Shown here piece by piece: positions 49,489-60,667 of a DNA stretch of 64,000 nucleotides; the first letter of the stretch is position 1, and the number at the start of each line of letters is the position of its first letter. The notes under the pieces are model-generated. The model worked only from the letters and a program-made list of their open reading frames with translations. It was not told where the DNA came from and made no database searches. The stretch is taken from positions 4,469,001-4,533,000 of the forward strand of contig OX387199.1 of the NCBI GenBank assembly GCA_947561715.1. The letters run 5' to 3'. This stretch comes from Ascidia mentula (lineage: Eukaryota; Chordata; Ascidiacea; Phlebobranchia; Ascidiidae). The translations under genes were made by a program, and so were the position numbers.

Positions 49489-49557
49489 GATTGATACTGG
49501 AACATCAGACATACTATTCACATTGCTGCAAGTTATTGTTGGCATTAGTACAGACAT
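48654..49557 (-). pseudogene. Pseudogene E of the BAAT/ACOT family
   Basis: Remains on the minus strand: the C-terminal exon (about 48654-49260) with frame changes, fused by a deletion to the beginning of exon 4 (about 49265-49330), then exon 1 at 49479-49557 (ATG, then SMSDVPVSITIEG) with a normal GTAAG donor. Exons 2 and 3 are absent. The region ACACCACACATTCTG near 49250 is the unoccupied target of the MITE seen in pseudogene C. Sister of C by the block duplication; exon 1 is complete here and truncated in C, so E retains the original 5' end. Confidence 0.87.
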
Positions 49558-49896
49558 GCTTTTCAAACGCCTAACCTTATGTACACCTAAATATAAATTA
49601 GAACACAACATTGTACCAGTTTGTGTTGGTAAAAAAAAGTTTTAAATTATAAAATAAATAATCAATCTCTTTGGAGAAATACATGAACTAATACAAGTAC
49701 AATAGTTCAATCAGTAAGGGATTATCTATCACAATAAAAGTCCATGTAAAATCCACACCAATATTAAAAAAAAGTCACAGAAAATTACTGCATATTTTTT
49801 ACAATTGCTTTTGTGTGCATAAAATTCAACACAGTTTTAAGGCAACGGACAATTTTAGTACACAGTCACTTTAATGTTGTTGAAAAATGCCACAGT

Positions 49897-51813
49897 TTAT
49901 AATTTGGAAGTCTTGCTGCTGGCAAGATTTTTTTTCAGAAAATCAATTTGTGGCCCCCAAGATGCCTCCTGTGCTTTGCAGTGCGGTTTTGTGATGCCGC
50001 CCCAGTCCAACAAATACACACCAGCTATAGACGTTATTTTGTTGTGTATGCCAAAAGGTGGTTCAACTAAATGGCCTGCACCTGGGTATCGTAAAATCGT
50101 GAAGTTAGGATGTTTTGCTTCTTTCAAAAGAAACTCTGCCCAGTTCACATAGTGCTCTGAAGGAACACTTTCATCATTGAGACTTGCGATAAACATGTAT
50201 GCAACGTCGTGCTGATTTTGAAAATTAAAAATGTAATCATGGTTATTTATCCACTTGTTTTCTACTTTGTGGCATTTAACTGATTCAAAAAATCCCCGCA
50301 GACGATTTTTACCCGTTACTTCATAGAGGTCTTGGATCATTGGTTTTATGATTTTGTCCTTGCAGTATATTTTACAAGCTGATGGTTGGAAAGTCCCATT
50401 CATCCATATGACACAGGTGACCTTTTGACTGTACTCGGCCAATGCCAATGCAACAGCTGTACTAAAAGATAAACTAAGTATTCCAACACCACGTTGAGCA
50501 TCCACTGATTTATGGTCGGAGAGGAAGTCTACTGCATGTTCAAAATATTCAAGATGCAACTTGTCTTCAGCATTGACAAATATTTCTGTTGGCAATCCTT
50601 CTTCTCCATAAAATGCCAAGGCCATAGTAACAAAACCATGAGAAGATAAAAGTGCTGCCTTAAACTCTAGAGTGCCTGGATAGCCTCCAAAGGTCACAAT
50701 CACACCTATAAAACATACATAATGTCATCATAGAAAATTGCTTTGTGGAAAAGTATGCATGAAACCATTTCTTGAAATAATACAAACATCTTAAACTCCC
50801 AAACCATTTTTTTGGTTTTTAGATTTGAAAAAAGATTAGATTAATTTAGGCTTGTGATAATGTATTAAAATCCCAAAACAGCGATCTGTAGACAGCTCAG
50901 ATCGATTTATTGAGAGAAAAATATATTTCGCCTAAAACGGCGAAATATACTAATTTACTAATCACATTTAGGCTTGTGATTGTTGTTCCATGATACAGTT
51001 TAACTGTAAAGGCAAGATATAATCTTGGTTGTAACCAACATTGAAAATCAATATTTTCAAACCAACCAGGAAAAGGTCCTGGACCGTCAGGAACAAATAA
51101 AGCTCCATGTAACCCATGCTGTTTTACTGAAAGTGGAATCCTCTTTGTTCCTTTGGACAAAAGCCAACGGTGGATACATGCAGAAGTGAGTTTAAAACGT
51201 TTAAGATCTCCGCAATCCTCCTTTAAGGTTACCATCTCCTTAAGACTGCCAACTGCTATGTCATACACCGTAATTGTCACATTCAAGGGGGTAGTCACAT
51301 CAATTTTTACAAATCTTTGGTTTTCATACTGTAAAAGCCAGCAATAGCAAAATTGATTTGAAAAATTCAAAAAGGCAAGTCACTATACCTTGTTACTAAA
51401 AGACTCTTGCATTGACCAAAACAATCCCATAATGTCAACTCCATTATAGGTCCCACCAAGTGATTGGTCCTTCGACAAGTCAATGCAACCTAATTGAATG
51501 ATTGCAAAAACAAAAAAAGATTTTCGCCATTGTAATGCACATGAGAAAAATATGGTCAAGTACTTTTTGTGAAAAATTAGATTGCACCTGTGGAGTCTGT
51601 CTTGTAAAGTGCTAAACTTTCAAACATATTCCCATTATCAATGATAGCATGTCCATGCAATGTCACTATCTTGTCCGGGGGTAAACCTGTGAAGCAGAAA
51701 ACATGGCATGTAAACCTGGTGTTGATTTATGTACTATGTTTTGTACAACCTTGGATTCCAATTTTTATCTTTTCATCACACATACTGTTTGTGGGACAGC
51801 TAATAACAGCCAT
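49897..51813 (-). CDS. Gene F: BAAT/ACOT enzyme with SKL peroxisomal signal
   Basis: Exons, right to left: 51750-51813, 51588-51686, 51389-51489, 51067-51328, 49897-50705; 444 residues. N-terminal domain residues 1-175 ([34 protein letters not shown]), hydrolase domain from 176. The nucleophile is Ser255 in GVGILSLSFSTA, where the two glycines of G-x-S-x-G are replaced by serines. The acid lies in SLNDES and the histidine in [11 protein letters not shown]. The protein ends -TSKL, a canonical PTS1, so a peroxisomal acyl-CoA thioesterase or acyltransferase is expected. Intron 3 is only 60 bases. G is its close tandem copy. Start chosen at the ATG that gives [11 protein letters not shown], a motif shared by G, H and I. 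Confidence 0.93.
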
Positions 51814-52414
51814 GATTTGCCTACTATTTGTATGAGCTAATCCTAGAAAGATGTGAAAAGGTTTTGGAAGTGAGTATGAACATTGCACAGAAATAAGGAT
51901 TGATGCAGTGATACATTGACAAGTATAACATAATTATGAACATTGAGACAACACTTGGGGTTGATTTGTTTCAAATATTTTTAACCTTTGTTTCATTCAT
52001 TAAGCATTTCCAAGCCATTTTAAATCATTCTGGTGATGCATTTCAAAACAAAAAATATACAGTGCTAAATTAGAATCACAATGCTCACCACTGGTTTGCA
52101 CTTTTTATATGAAAACAGGTTAACAACAAGATACACACAGATATGACATCGTAATGCAAAACAGCAGTTGAACTTTTTATATTCATTCATGTTATCCTTT
52201 TTTTTGCAGCCAGAATGCCAATAAAATTGGCAAATATTGTACCATGCACATAAAATGTTCACTACCCATTTGCAATACAATTTGATTGTTTAAAATTTTA
52301 CACCTATTTCACTTACAGCGAACAAGGCAAATAACCTTAAAATGAGGACAATAATCAACACATATATTTGCATCTTTGATCAATATTTTGATGTTAGAAA
52401 ACCAATGTTTTCTT

Positions 52415-52715
52415 TTGAGGAAAGCAATCAATTTGTCGTTTCAAGTGTGGTCTTGACTTCGGCAGTTTGGAATTTTAGTGTCACCCCAACTAAGCATTTG
52501 CTCAACCTTCATTGTGGTCAAACCATTGTGAACATTATGGACAGTTCAAGCAAATGGCCAGTTCCAGCATAGCAACAAATAGAATAGTTTGGATGTTTTC
52601 CAGGAAACTATTCACCTCTATTACTCACTTTATCAATAAACTTCACATCGCCAAGAATATACATGTACTGTATGATAATGTGAATATGCCAACATCTCTG
52701 CTTGCATCAACAGTC
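52415..52715 (-). pseudogene. Remnant J1 of a BAAT/ACOT C-terminal exon
   Basis: Minus-strand pieces read GVGIFTLSYSTCIFLAM (nucleophile region) and, soon after, GKHPNYSI...AGTGHLLEL (histidine region), with stops between and after. About 95 codons between these motifs, including the acid region, are missing. The same internal deletion is present in J2. Truncated at its 5' side by the F/G duplication junction. Confidence 0.75.
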
Positions 52716-52803
52716 TTGTGTACATAAAATTCAACACAGTTTTAAGGCAACGGATACTTTTAGTACACAGTCATTTTAATGTTGTTGAAAAGAAAGCCAC
52801 TGT

Positions 52804-54513
52804 TTATAATTTAGAAGTCTGGTTGCTTGCAAGATTTTTTTTCAGAAAATCAATTTGTGGCCCCCAAGAAGCCTCCTGTGCTTTGCAGTGCGGTTTTGTG
52901 ATGCCGCCCCAGTCCAACAAATACACACCAGCTAAAGACGTTATTTTGTTGTGCATGCCATAAGGTGGTTCAACTAAATGGCCTGCACCTGGGTAACGCA
53001 AAATCATGAAGTTTGGATGTTTTGCTTCTTTCAAAAGAAACTCTGCCCAGTTCACATGGTGCTCTGAAGGAAGAATTTCATCATTAAGACTTGCGATAAA
53101 CATGTATGCAACGTCGTGCTGATTTTGAAAATTAAAAATGTAATCATGGTTATTTATCCACTTGTTTTCTACTTTGTGGCATTTAACTGATTCAAAAAAT
53201 CCCCGCAGACGATTTTTACCCATTACTCCATAGAGGTCTTGGATCATTGGTTTTATGATTTTGTCCTTGTAGTAAATTTTACAAGCTGATGGCTGGAAAG
53301 TCCCATTCATCCATATGACACAGGTGACCTTTTCGCAGTACTCGGCCAATGCCAATGCAACAGCTGTACTAAAAGACAAACTAATTATTCCAACACCATG
53401 TTGAGCATCCACTGATTTATGGTCGGAGAGGAAGTCTACTGCATGTTCAAAATATTCAAGATGCAACTTGTCTTCAGCATTGACAAATATGTCTGTTGGC
53501 AAACCTTCTTCCCCATAAAATGCCAAGGCCATAGTAACAAAACCATGAGAAGATAAAAGTGCTGCCTTAAACTCTAGAGTGCCCGGATAGCTTTTAAAGG
53601 TCACAATCACACCTATAAAACATAATAGCTTTAACAATTTCTTGAAATAATGCAAACATCTTTGAAATAATGATACATTTTAACTATAAAGGCAAGATAT
53701 AATCTTGGTTGTAACCAACATTGAAAATCAATATTTTCAAACCAACCAGGAAAAGGTCCAGGACCGTCAGGAACAAATAAAGCTCCATGTAACCCATGCT
53801 GTTTTACTGAAAGTGGAATCCTCTTTGTTCCTTTGGACAAAAGCCAACGGTGGATACATGCAGAAGTGAGTTTAAAACGTTTAAGATCTCCACAATCCTC
53901 CTTTAAGGTTACCATCTCCTTAAGACTACCAACTGTTATGTCATACACCGTAATTGTCACATTCAAGGGGGTTGTCACATCAATTTTTACAAATCTTTGG
54001 TTTTCATACTGTAAAAGCCAGCAATAGCAAAATTGATTCAAAAAATTCAAAAAGGCAAGTCACTATACCTTGTTACTGAAAGACTCTTGCATTGACCAAA
54101 ACAATCCCATAGGGTCAACTCCATTATACGTCCCACCAAGTGATTGGTCCTTCGACAGGTCAATGCAACCTAATTGAATGATTGCAAAAACAAAAAAAGA
54201 TTAATTTTCACCATTGTAATGCACATGAGAAAAATATGGTCAAGTACTTTTTGTGGAAAACGGCAAGGGTTAACAGTTGTATTGCACCTGTGGAGTCTGT
54301 CTTGTAAAGTGCTAAACTTTCAAACATATTCCCATTATCACTGATAGCATGTCCATGCAATGTCACTATCTTGTCCTGGGGTAAACCTGTGAAGCAGAAA
54401 ACATGGCATGCAAACCTGGTGTTGATTTATGTACTATGTTTTGTACAACCTTGGATTCCAATTTTTATCTTTTCATCACACATACTGTTTGTGGGACAGT
54501 TAATAACAGCCAT
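52804..54513 (-). CDS. Gene G: BAAT/ACOT enzyme with SKL peroxisomal signal
   Basis: Exons, right to left: 54450-54513, 54288-54386, 54069-54169, 53747-54008, 52804-53612; 444 residues, identical exon lengths to gene F. Active-site features are as in F: Ser255 in [10 protein letters not shown], the acid in SLNDEI, His in [11 protein letters not shown], and a C-terminal -TSKL. Differences from F are few (for example TFKSYPG for TFGGYPG, EYCEKV for EYSQKV). The change of GG to KS in that first loop of the hydrolase domain is the most notable, since this loop lies near the oxyanion hole in alpha/beta hydrolases. The intron between exons 4 and 5 is shorter than in F. Probable peroxisomal acyl-CoA enzyme. 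Confidence 0.93.
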
Positions 54514-55119
54514 GATTTGCCTACTATTTGTAAGAGCTAATCCTAGAAAGATGTGAAAAGGTTTTGGAAGTGAGTATGAACATGGCACAGAAATAAGGAT
54601 TGATGCAGTGATACATTGACAAGTATAACATAATTATGAACAGTGAGACAACACTTGGGGTTGATTTGTTTCAAATATTTTTAACCTTTGTTTCATTCTT
54701 TATGCATTTCCAAGCCATTTTAAATCATTCTGGCGATGCATTTCAAAACAAAAAATATACAGTGCTAAATTAGAATCACAATGCTCACCACTGGTTTGCA
54801 TTTTTTAGATGAAAACAGGTTAACAACAAGATACACGCAGATATGACATTATAATGCAAAACAGCAACTTTTATAAACTTTTTATATTCATTCATGTCAT
54901 TCTTTTTTTTGCAGCCAGAATGCCAATAAAATTGGCAAATATTGAACCATGCACACAAAATGTTCTCTACCCATTTGCAGTATAATTTGATTGTTTAAAA
55001 TTTTACACCTATTTCACTTACAACAAACAAGGCAAATAACCTTAAAATGAGGACAATAATCAACACATATATTTGCATCTTTGATCAATATTTTGATGTT
55101 AGAAAACCAATGTTTTCTT

Positions 55120-55530
55120 TGAGGAAAGCAATCAATTTGTCGTCTCAGGTTTGGTCTTGACTTCAGCAGTTTGGAATTTTAGTGTCACCCCAACCAAGGA
55201 ATTGCTCAACCTTCATTGTGGTCAAACCATTGTGAGCGCCATGTACAGTTCAAGCAAATGGCCAGTTCTAGCATCGCAACAAATAGGATAGTTTGGATGT
55301 TTTCCAGCAAACTATTCACCTCTATTACTCACTTTATCAATAAACTCCGCCATTGCCAAGAATATACATGTACTGTATGATATTGTGAATATGCCAACAT
55401 CTCCGCTTGCATCAACTGTCTTACCAAGAAATTGATAAGTTTTTCAAAGTACTCCAGATGAATCTGGCCCATTCTTGGATCTATTGGCAATACCTGAATT
55501 TGTTTGCACTTTGCTTGGTTGTAACCCTGG
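55120..55530 (-). pseudogene. Remnant J2 of a BAAT/ACOT C-terminal exon
   Basis: Sister of J1 but longer at its 5' side: it still reads IHLEYFEKLINFL, matching [12 protein letters not shown] of gene F, then GVGIFTISYSTCIFLAMAEF, then the histidine region. It shares the internal deletion with J1 and has several stops. No N-terminal exons were found upstream. It is the original of which J1 is the truncated copy. Confidence 0.78.
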
Positions 55531-56097
55531 TGAAACAAATAGGAATTTATACCACATTCGACAAAAAAATGAGTATGCAACTTTTACCTATAATTGTGAT
55601 ATATACTCTTTTATCAAACATGTTTTCGAATTGGAAACTGATGTAAGGCATATTTTGTTTAATTACAAATCATTACTGAAAGATTGTTAAAAACTAAGGA
55701 AACACAATTTTTTAATAAACAAACAACATAGATAAATTTACATTCTCTTGTGCTTTTTCATTAAACATGCAGGTAAACATTTTCAACTTAGTAGGTACAT
55801 CAAAAATACTGCAGTTTTCAGCTAACACTTCAAACAGCAAATCCCAACACTACAATGTGTGAAGAAGGGTGGAGTTTAAAACCTCATACCTCAACACATA
55901 TTTAGTTTGAGGTACACATTTAGTTTGTTTGAGGCACACATTTGGTTTGAGGTATGATTTCTCATTTAGTTTGCAACGATTTTAGACAATGACAGACAAC
56001 AAACTATACACAAGCACTTCAGTTGTTGATAATTGCTACAACCTCTTCATTGAGTCAGTTGCAAAATTTTATTAATTACAGTAAAATTGTGACAAAC
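55531..56097. other. Intergenic between J2 and gene H
   Basis: No exon seen. Contains a short imperfect tandem repeat at 55896-55973 built on ACATTTAGTTTGAGGT, about four units. Otherwise AT-rich unique sequence and the 3' flank of gene H. Confidence 0.65.
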
Positions 56098-57869
56098 TTA
56101 CAATTTGCTACCTACAGAATCTTTTAAATTGTCTTCAAGGAATTGTATTTGTTTTCTCCATGAGTGCTCCTGACTTCGACAATGTGGTACAAGTTGACCA
56201 CCCCAATCCATAACCAAAATTTTAATAAATTGAGTTGTCTTGTTCAGTGGTGCATATGGTGGTTCAATCAAATGTCCGGCTCCAGGGTATCGATAGATTT
56301 CATAGTTTGGATGTTTTGCTTGTTTAAGCAGTTTCTCTGCATAGTTAATGTGATGTTCGGATGGTACATTGTCATCTGAGAGTCCAGCAATGAACATATA
56401 TGCAACATCAAATCTATTTTGAAATTTAAATTGGAAACCGTCAGGCATAATTCCTGGTGTGTTTTCACCATCAACAAAACAGGTTTTGTGCTGTCCCCTC
56501 CACACTGATTTTTCCATATCAACATCACTGACTTCCATTGGAATATCTCTTCCTATACTTTGAATTGGACGCACGTTGGGCCTTAAAAGTCCACTGATCC
56601 AAATTACACACTTGATTTGATCACAGTACTCTGTCATAGCAAGTGCAATACATGCACTGAAAGAAACAGAAATCACTCCAACACCGTGCTTTAAAACTTT
56701 TTCTTCTTGAAGTAAGCGGTTAACAGCAGCTTGGAAATAGTCCATTGGCATTGGGTCATCACTAAAGAGTTTAGGAACCTTTGAATCACCATATCCAAAT
56801 ATTGCTATTGTCAATGCTGCAAACCCGTGAGATGCCAATAAAGATGCCTTGTGTTCTATCACGCCTGGTTGTCCACCAAACATCACAATAACTCCTGTAA
56901 AGTTAGATTTGAAATGCAGCAGTAACACCTACGAAAATTGCCTTAATTTTAATTTTATAGATACGATGCTTTAGATAATATTGAGACGTCGAATGGTGAT
57001 CACACATAACCTGCTGTTAATTAGGCCAGCTTTAAAAAGTTGTTAAATATGTTTACACACCTGGATATGGTCCTGGACCAATAGGAACAAACAAAGTACC
57101 AAGAACACCATCTTTTTCAGGTGTTAATTGTATCCGAATTGTATTTTTAGACATAAACCATCTGTTAATAGTGCATGATTGCAACTCCACAACTGAAGTT
57201 TTATTGATTTCTTCTAGGTTTAGTAGTTCAACATCAAACACTTTGATAACCACAGGCAAAGGTGTTGTCACAATAGATTTACTGAATCGTGCATGTGGAT
57301 ACTGTATGAATAAAATTAAAATTTATTGGCATCAATTCTCAAATTAGTGTTTCCAAGTTTTTTGCCTTATTTTGCGTGGACGCCTTCATGGACCAAAATA
57401 TTCCCATTTGATCACATCCAGTGTAGGTGCCTCCCAGTGAGTGGTCTGTAGCCATGTTAATTGCCCCTGTGGAGTCAAATTGAAATCAACAATAGGTTTA
57501 GCAACTTACATTGAATTTTGCACAACAATCAAATATATTGTTGATTAACTGTTTATTGCTGCTGTTCAAGATAAAGTTTTTTCTTCAGTAGGGTTGACGT
57601 ACCGACCTGATTCGCTACTATTGAAAACAGCACAGCTCTCAAACCTTATTCCATTATCAAATACAGCACAAGCATGAATAGTGTGGACATGACAGTCTTG
57701 CAAACCTATATTTTGACAAAGAAGTTTTATAGCAACAGAAATGACTTTTGAAAATACTTAATAAAGAAAGGACAACCAGCGCAAACCAACACTTACCTGA
57801 TATATTAATGGTGATCTTTTCATCTGACATGCTGTCAGTTGGACAGTGTATTTGTGCCTTTGTACTCAT
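56098..57869 (-). CDS. Gene H: BAAT/ACOT enzyme with SKL signal and GC-AG intron
   Basis: Exons, right to left: 57797-57869, 57607-57705, 57366-57466, 57061-57301, 56098-56894; 436 residues. N-terminal domain residues 1-171 (LGGTYTGCDQMGIFWSM), hydrolase domain from 172. Nucleophile Ser249 in GVGVISVSFSAC, acid in GLSDDN, histidine in YPGAGHLIEPPY, C-terminus -GSKL (PTS1). Intron 3 (57302-57365, 64 bases) starts with GC after AATAAG and contains no GT dinucleotide at all, so a GC-AG intron is required; reading through it meets a stop. The exon before it has the usual 101 bases of the family, which supports this border. Gene I is its tandem copy with the same GC donor. Peroxisomal acyl-CoA thioesterase or acyltransferase inferred. 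Confidence 0.93.
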
Positions 57870-58757
57870 TCTGTCTCTTTTCTTCCTTGATTTACATGTG
57901 GGCAAAAAAAAACAGCAAATTACCAAAATGTTACTCCAGCTAATGTTTTTTCTGTTACTGCAGTACAACACATGCAGTTGTAGGCAAACACTCGCCAAAC
58001 TCTGGGGCTTCAGCAAACAAAAGTTAATATTTAACCATTTTATTTCATCTGGTATGCAGAACTTTAGATTTAGATCTAACACCTCTGAATGGCTTACTTC
58101 AGTCTATTATTATTTTCTTGTGCAATAAAGAGGCATGTGAGTGTTTTCCCCTAATGGTGGTATGAAATTACAACCACACATCCCCATTAGGTTTAAAGGC
58201 TAGGAAATTTTGTACTGTTATTACCTGGTTTACATTTTCAAAATATCAACAGGAGTTGTGTTAAATATATATGCAAAACTAATATGTCACTGTTCAGGTT
58301 TGCTGTGAGGAAATAGTAAAAAGTTACACTCTCGCATGATAATTATAATGGGGTAGATATGTCTCAATACAACACTATTCAACGTGCACAAATGATTTTC
58401 AAAAAACATCATATGACACACACAGCAATGACAGGCGTTAAACGCAATCGATTCATTCATATACTGTTCAAAGGTTTTTTTGGGGAAATGTTTTTTGAAT
58501 CTTTATTATTTGTCAAACAGTTTTCAAAAATTTGTACATAATGAATGCCTTCTGTATGGCTCACATAATTTTTCAATTGATTTCAAAATTACTTTGCTGG
58601 ACAAGCCTTTCACCCTCTCAATGGTGGTAAAATTGCTTTCACAAACAAAAAAGCATTTTCTAAAATATATGAAATTATGTGTGTCGTAGTTTGGTAACAC
58701 ATCACAACAAAAGTTAAATACTGTTCAAAGGAAGCATATATAAAAAAAAATTATTAC
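57870..58757. other. Intergenic between genes H and I
   Basis: No gene seen. The part next to H (about 57950-58080) matches the upstream flank of gene I (about 60770-60890), including ACACATGC and CAAACAAAAxGTTAATAT words, so it is probably the shared promoter region of this pair. Confidence 0.6.
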
Positions 58758-60667
58758 TCACAGTTTGCTACCTACAGAACCTACTAAATTTGTTTCAAGG
58801 AATTGTATCTGTTTTTTCCATGAGTGCTCCTGACTTCGACAATGTGGAACATGTTGACCACCCCAATCCACTAACATGATGTTCATAAATTGAGTTTTCT
58901 TGTTCAGTGGTGCGTATGGTGGTTCAATCAAATGTCCAGCTCCAGGGTATCGATAGATTTCATAGTTTGGATGTTTTGCTTGTTTAAGCAGCTTCTCTGC
59001 ATAGTTAATGTGATGTTCGGATGGTACATTTTCATCTGAGAGTCCAGCAATGAACATATATGCAACATCAAATCTATTTTGAAATTTAAATTGGAAACCG
59101 TCAGGCATAATTCCTGGTGTGTTTTCACCATCAACATATCTGAATGTGTGCTGTCCCCTAAACACTGATTTTTCCATGTCAAGATCAAAATTTGTTGGTA
59201 GAATTTCCCTTTCTTTACTTTCAATTGAGCGGTGCCCCGGCCTCAAAAATCCACTAATCCAAACTACACACTTGACCTGCTCACAACACTCAGCCATGGC
59301 AAGAGCAATACTGGCACTAAAAGAGACAGAAATCACTCCAACACCATTTTTTGAAACTTTTTCTTCCTCAAGAAGCCGGTTAATAGCAGCTTGATAATAG
59401 TCCAATTGCAATGGGTCCACTGAAAAATAATTAGGTACACCAAAATCTCCATTTCCAAAAATGGCTATTGTCATTGCTGCGAAACCATGAGATGCCAATA
59501 AAGATGCTTTGTGTTCTATGACGCCTGGTTGACCACCAAACATTACAATGACTCCTGCAATAAGAGTTTTTTAAGTTATTGCATGTAACAGGTAAAAAAT
59601 TACTTTCAACAATACAAGTAAAAGCACAAGTATCATCTGTTTTCCAAAACAATCAACTCAGTTCCTCATGGACAGTATGTTTGTTTCCGAAATGCGATAC
59701 CATAATTCATCTAAATATCCACTAAAATACCTAGTCTAAATGTCTGAAACATAACACTTATTCGTATTGCATTTCACTCACAAATGCAAATAGGGATGAG
59801 ACCTTTTAGGTCGAAACAGTGGCCATCTGTCTGCAGCAATACATCAGAAAAAATATGTTTTTTTATTGAAAGCGAAATAAACAAAGAAACAGCCTGGAAT
59901 TAACTTTACACACCTGGATATGGTCCTGGGCCATCAGGGACAAACAAAGTACCAAGAACACCATCTTTTTCGGGTGTTAATTGTATCCGAAGAGTTTTTT
60001 TGGCCATAAACCATCTGTTAATAGTGCATGATTGCAACTCGAGTACTGAAGTTTTGTTGATTTCTTCTAAAGTTGGTAGTTCAACATCAAACACTTTGAT
60101 AACCACAGGCAAAGGTGTTGTCACAATGGATTTACTGAATCTTGCATGTGGATACTGTATGAATAAAATTATAATTTATTGGCATCAATTCTCAAATTAG
60201 GGTTTCCAATTTTTTTTTGCCTTATTTTGCGTTGAAGCCTTCATAGACCAAAATATTCCCATTTGATCACATCCAGTGTAGGTGCCTCCCAGTGAGTGGT
60301 CTGTAGCCATGTTAATTGCTCCTGTGGTGTCAAATAAAAACCATAAGCAATTTTTTTGAATAATTAAAGCTCTTTATTAACATGCTAAAATTTCTTTTGC
60401 AGAAGCCAAGTGTACCAACCTGAATTGCTGCTTCTGAAAACAGCACAGCTCTCAAACTTTATTCCATTATCAAATACAGCACAAGCATAAATAGTATGGA
60501 CTTGGTATGCCTTCAAACCTACAGTTTTGGAAAAATAAAAATTCTTTTTTTGTTAGGGGGATTCTGAATACATGAAAGTACAGCCAACACTTACCTAAAA
60601 TATTGATGCTAATTTTTTCATCGGACATGCTGTCAGCTGGACAGAGAATTTGTGGTTTGACACTCAT
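58758..60667 (-). CDS. Gene I: BAAT/ACOT enzyme with SKL signal and GC-AG intron
   Basis: Exons, right to left: 60595-60667, 60420-60518, 60221-60321, 59914-60154, 58758-59554; 436 residues, the same exon lengths as H. Hydrolase domain from residue 172 with Ser249 in GVGVISVSFSAS, the acid in GLSDEN, His in YPGAGHLIEPPY, and -GSKL at the end (PTS1). Intron 3 (60155-60220, 66 bases) begins with GC after AATAAG and, as in H, has no GT. The start is the ATG giving CPADSMSDEKI, equivalent to the H start. The H/I pair has diverged more than B/D or F/G, mostly in the region after the nucleophile. It is the 5'-most member of the array on this strand. Confidence 0.93.

Larger units (their letters stand above)
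49812..52715. repeat. Tandem duplication unit of gene F and remnant J1
   Basis: The segment starting near 49817 (CATAAAATTCAACACAG) recurs near 52722, and the homology runs through F/G and the remnants J1/J2. The junction at about 52716 cuts J1 short, whereas J2 continues with the older sequence. A 2.9-kb head-to-tail duplication. Confidence 0.88.
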
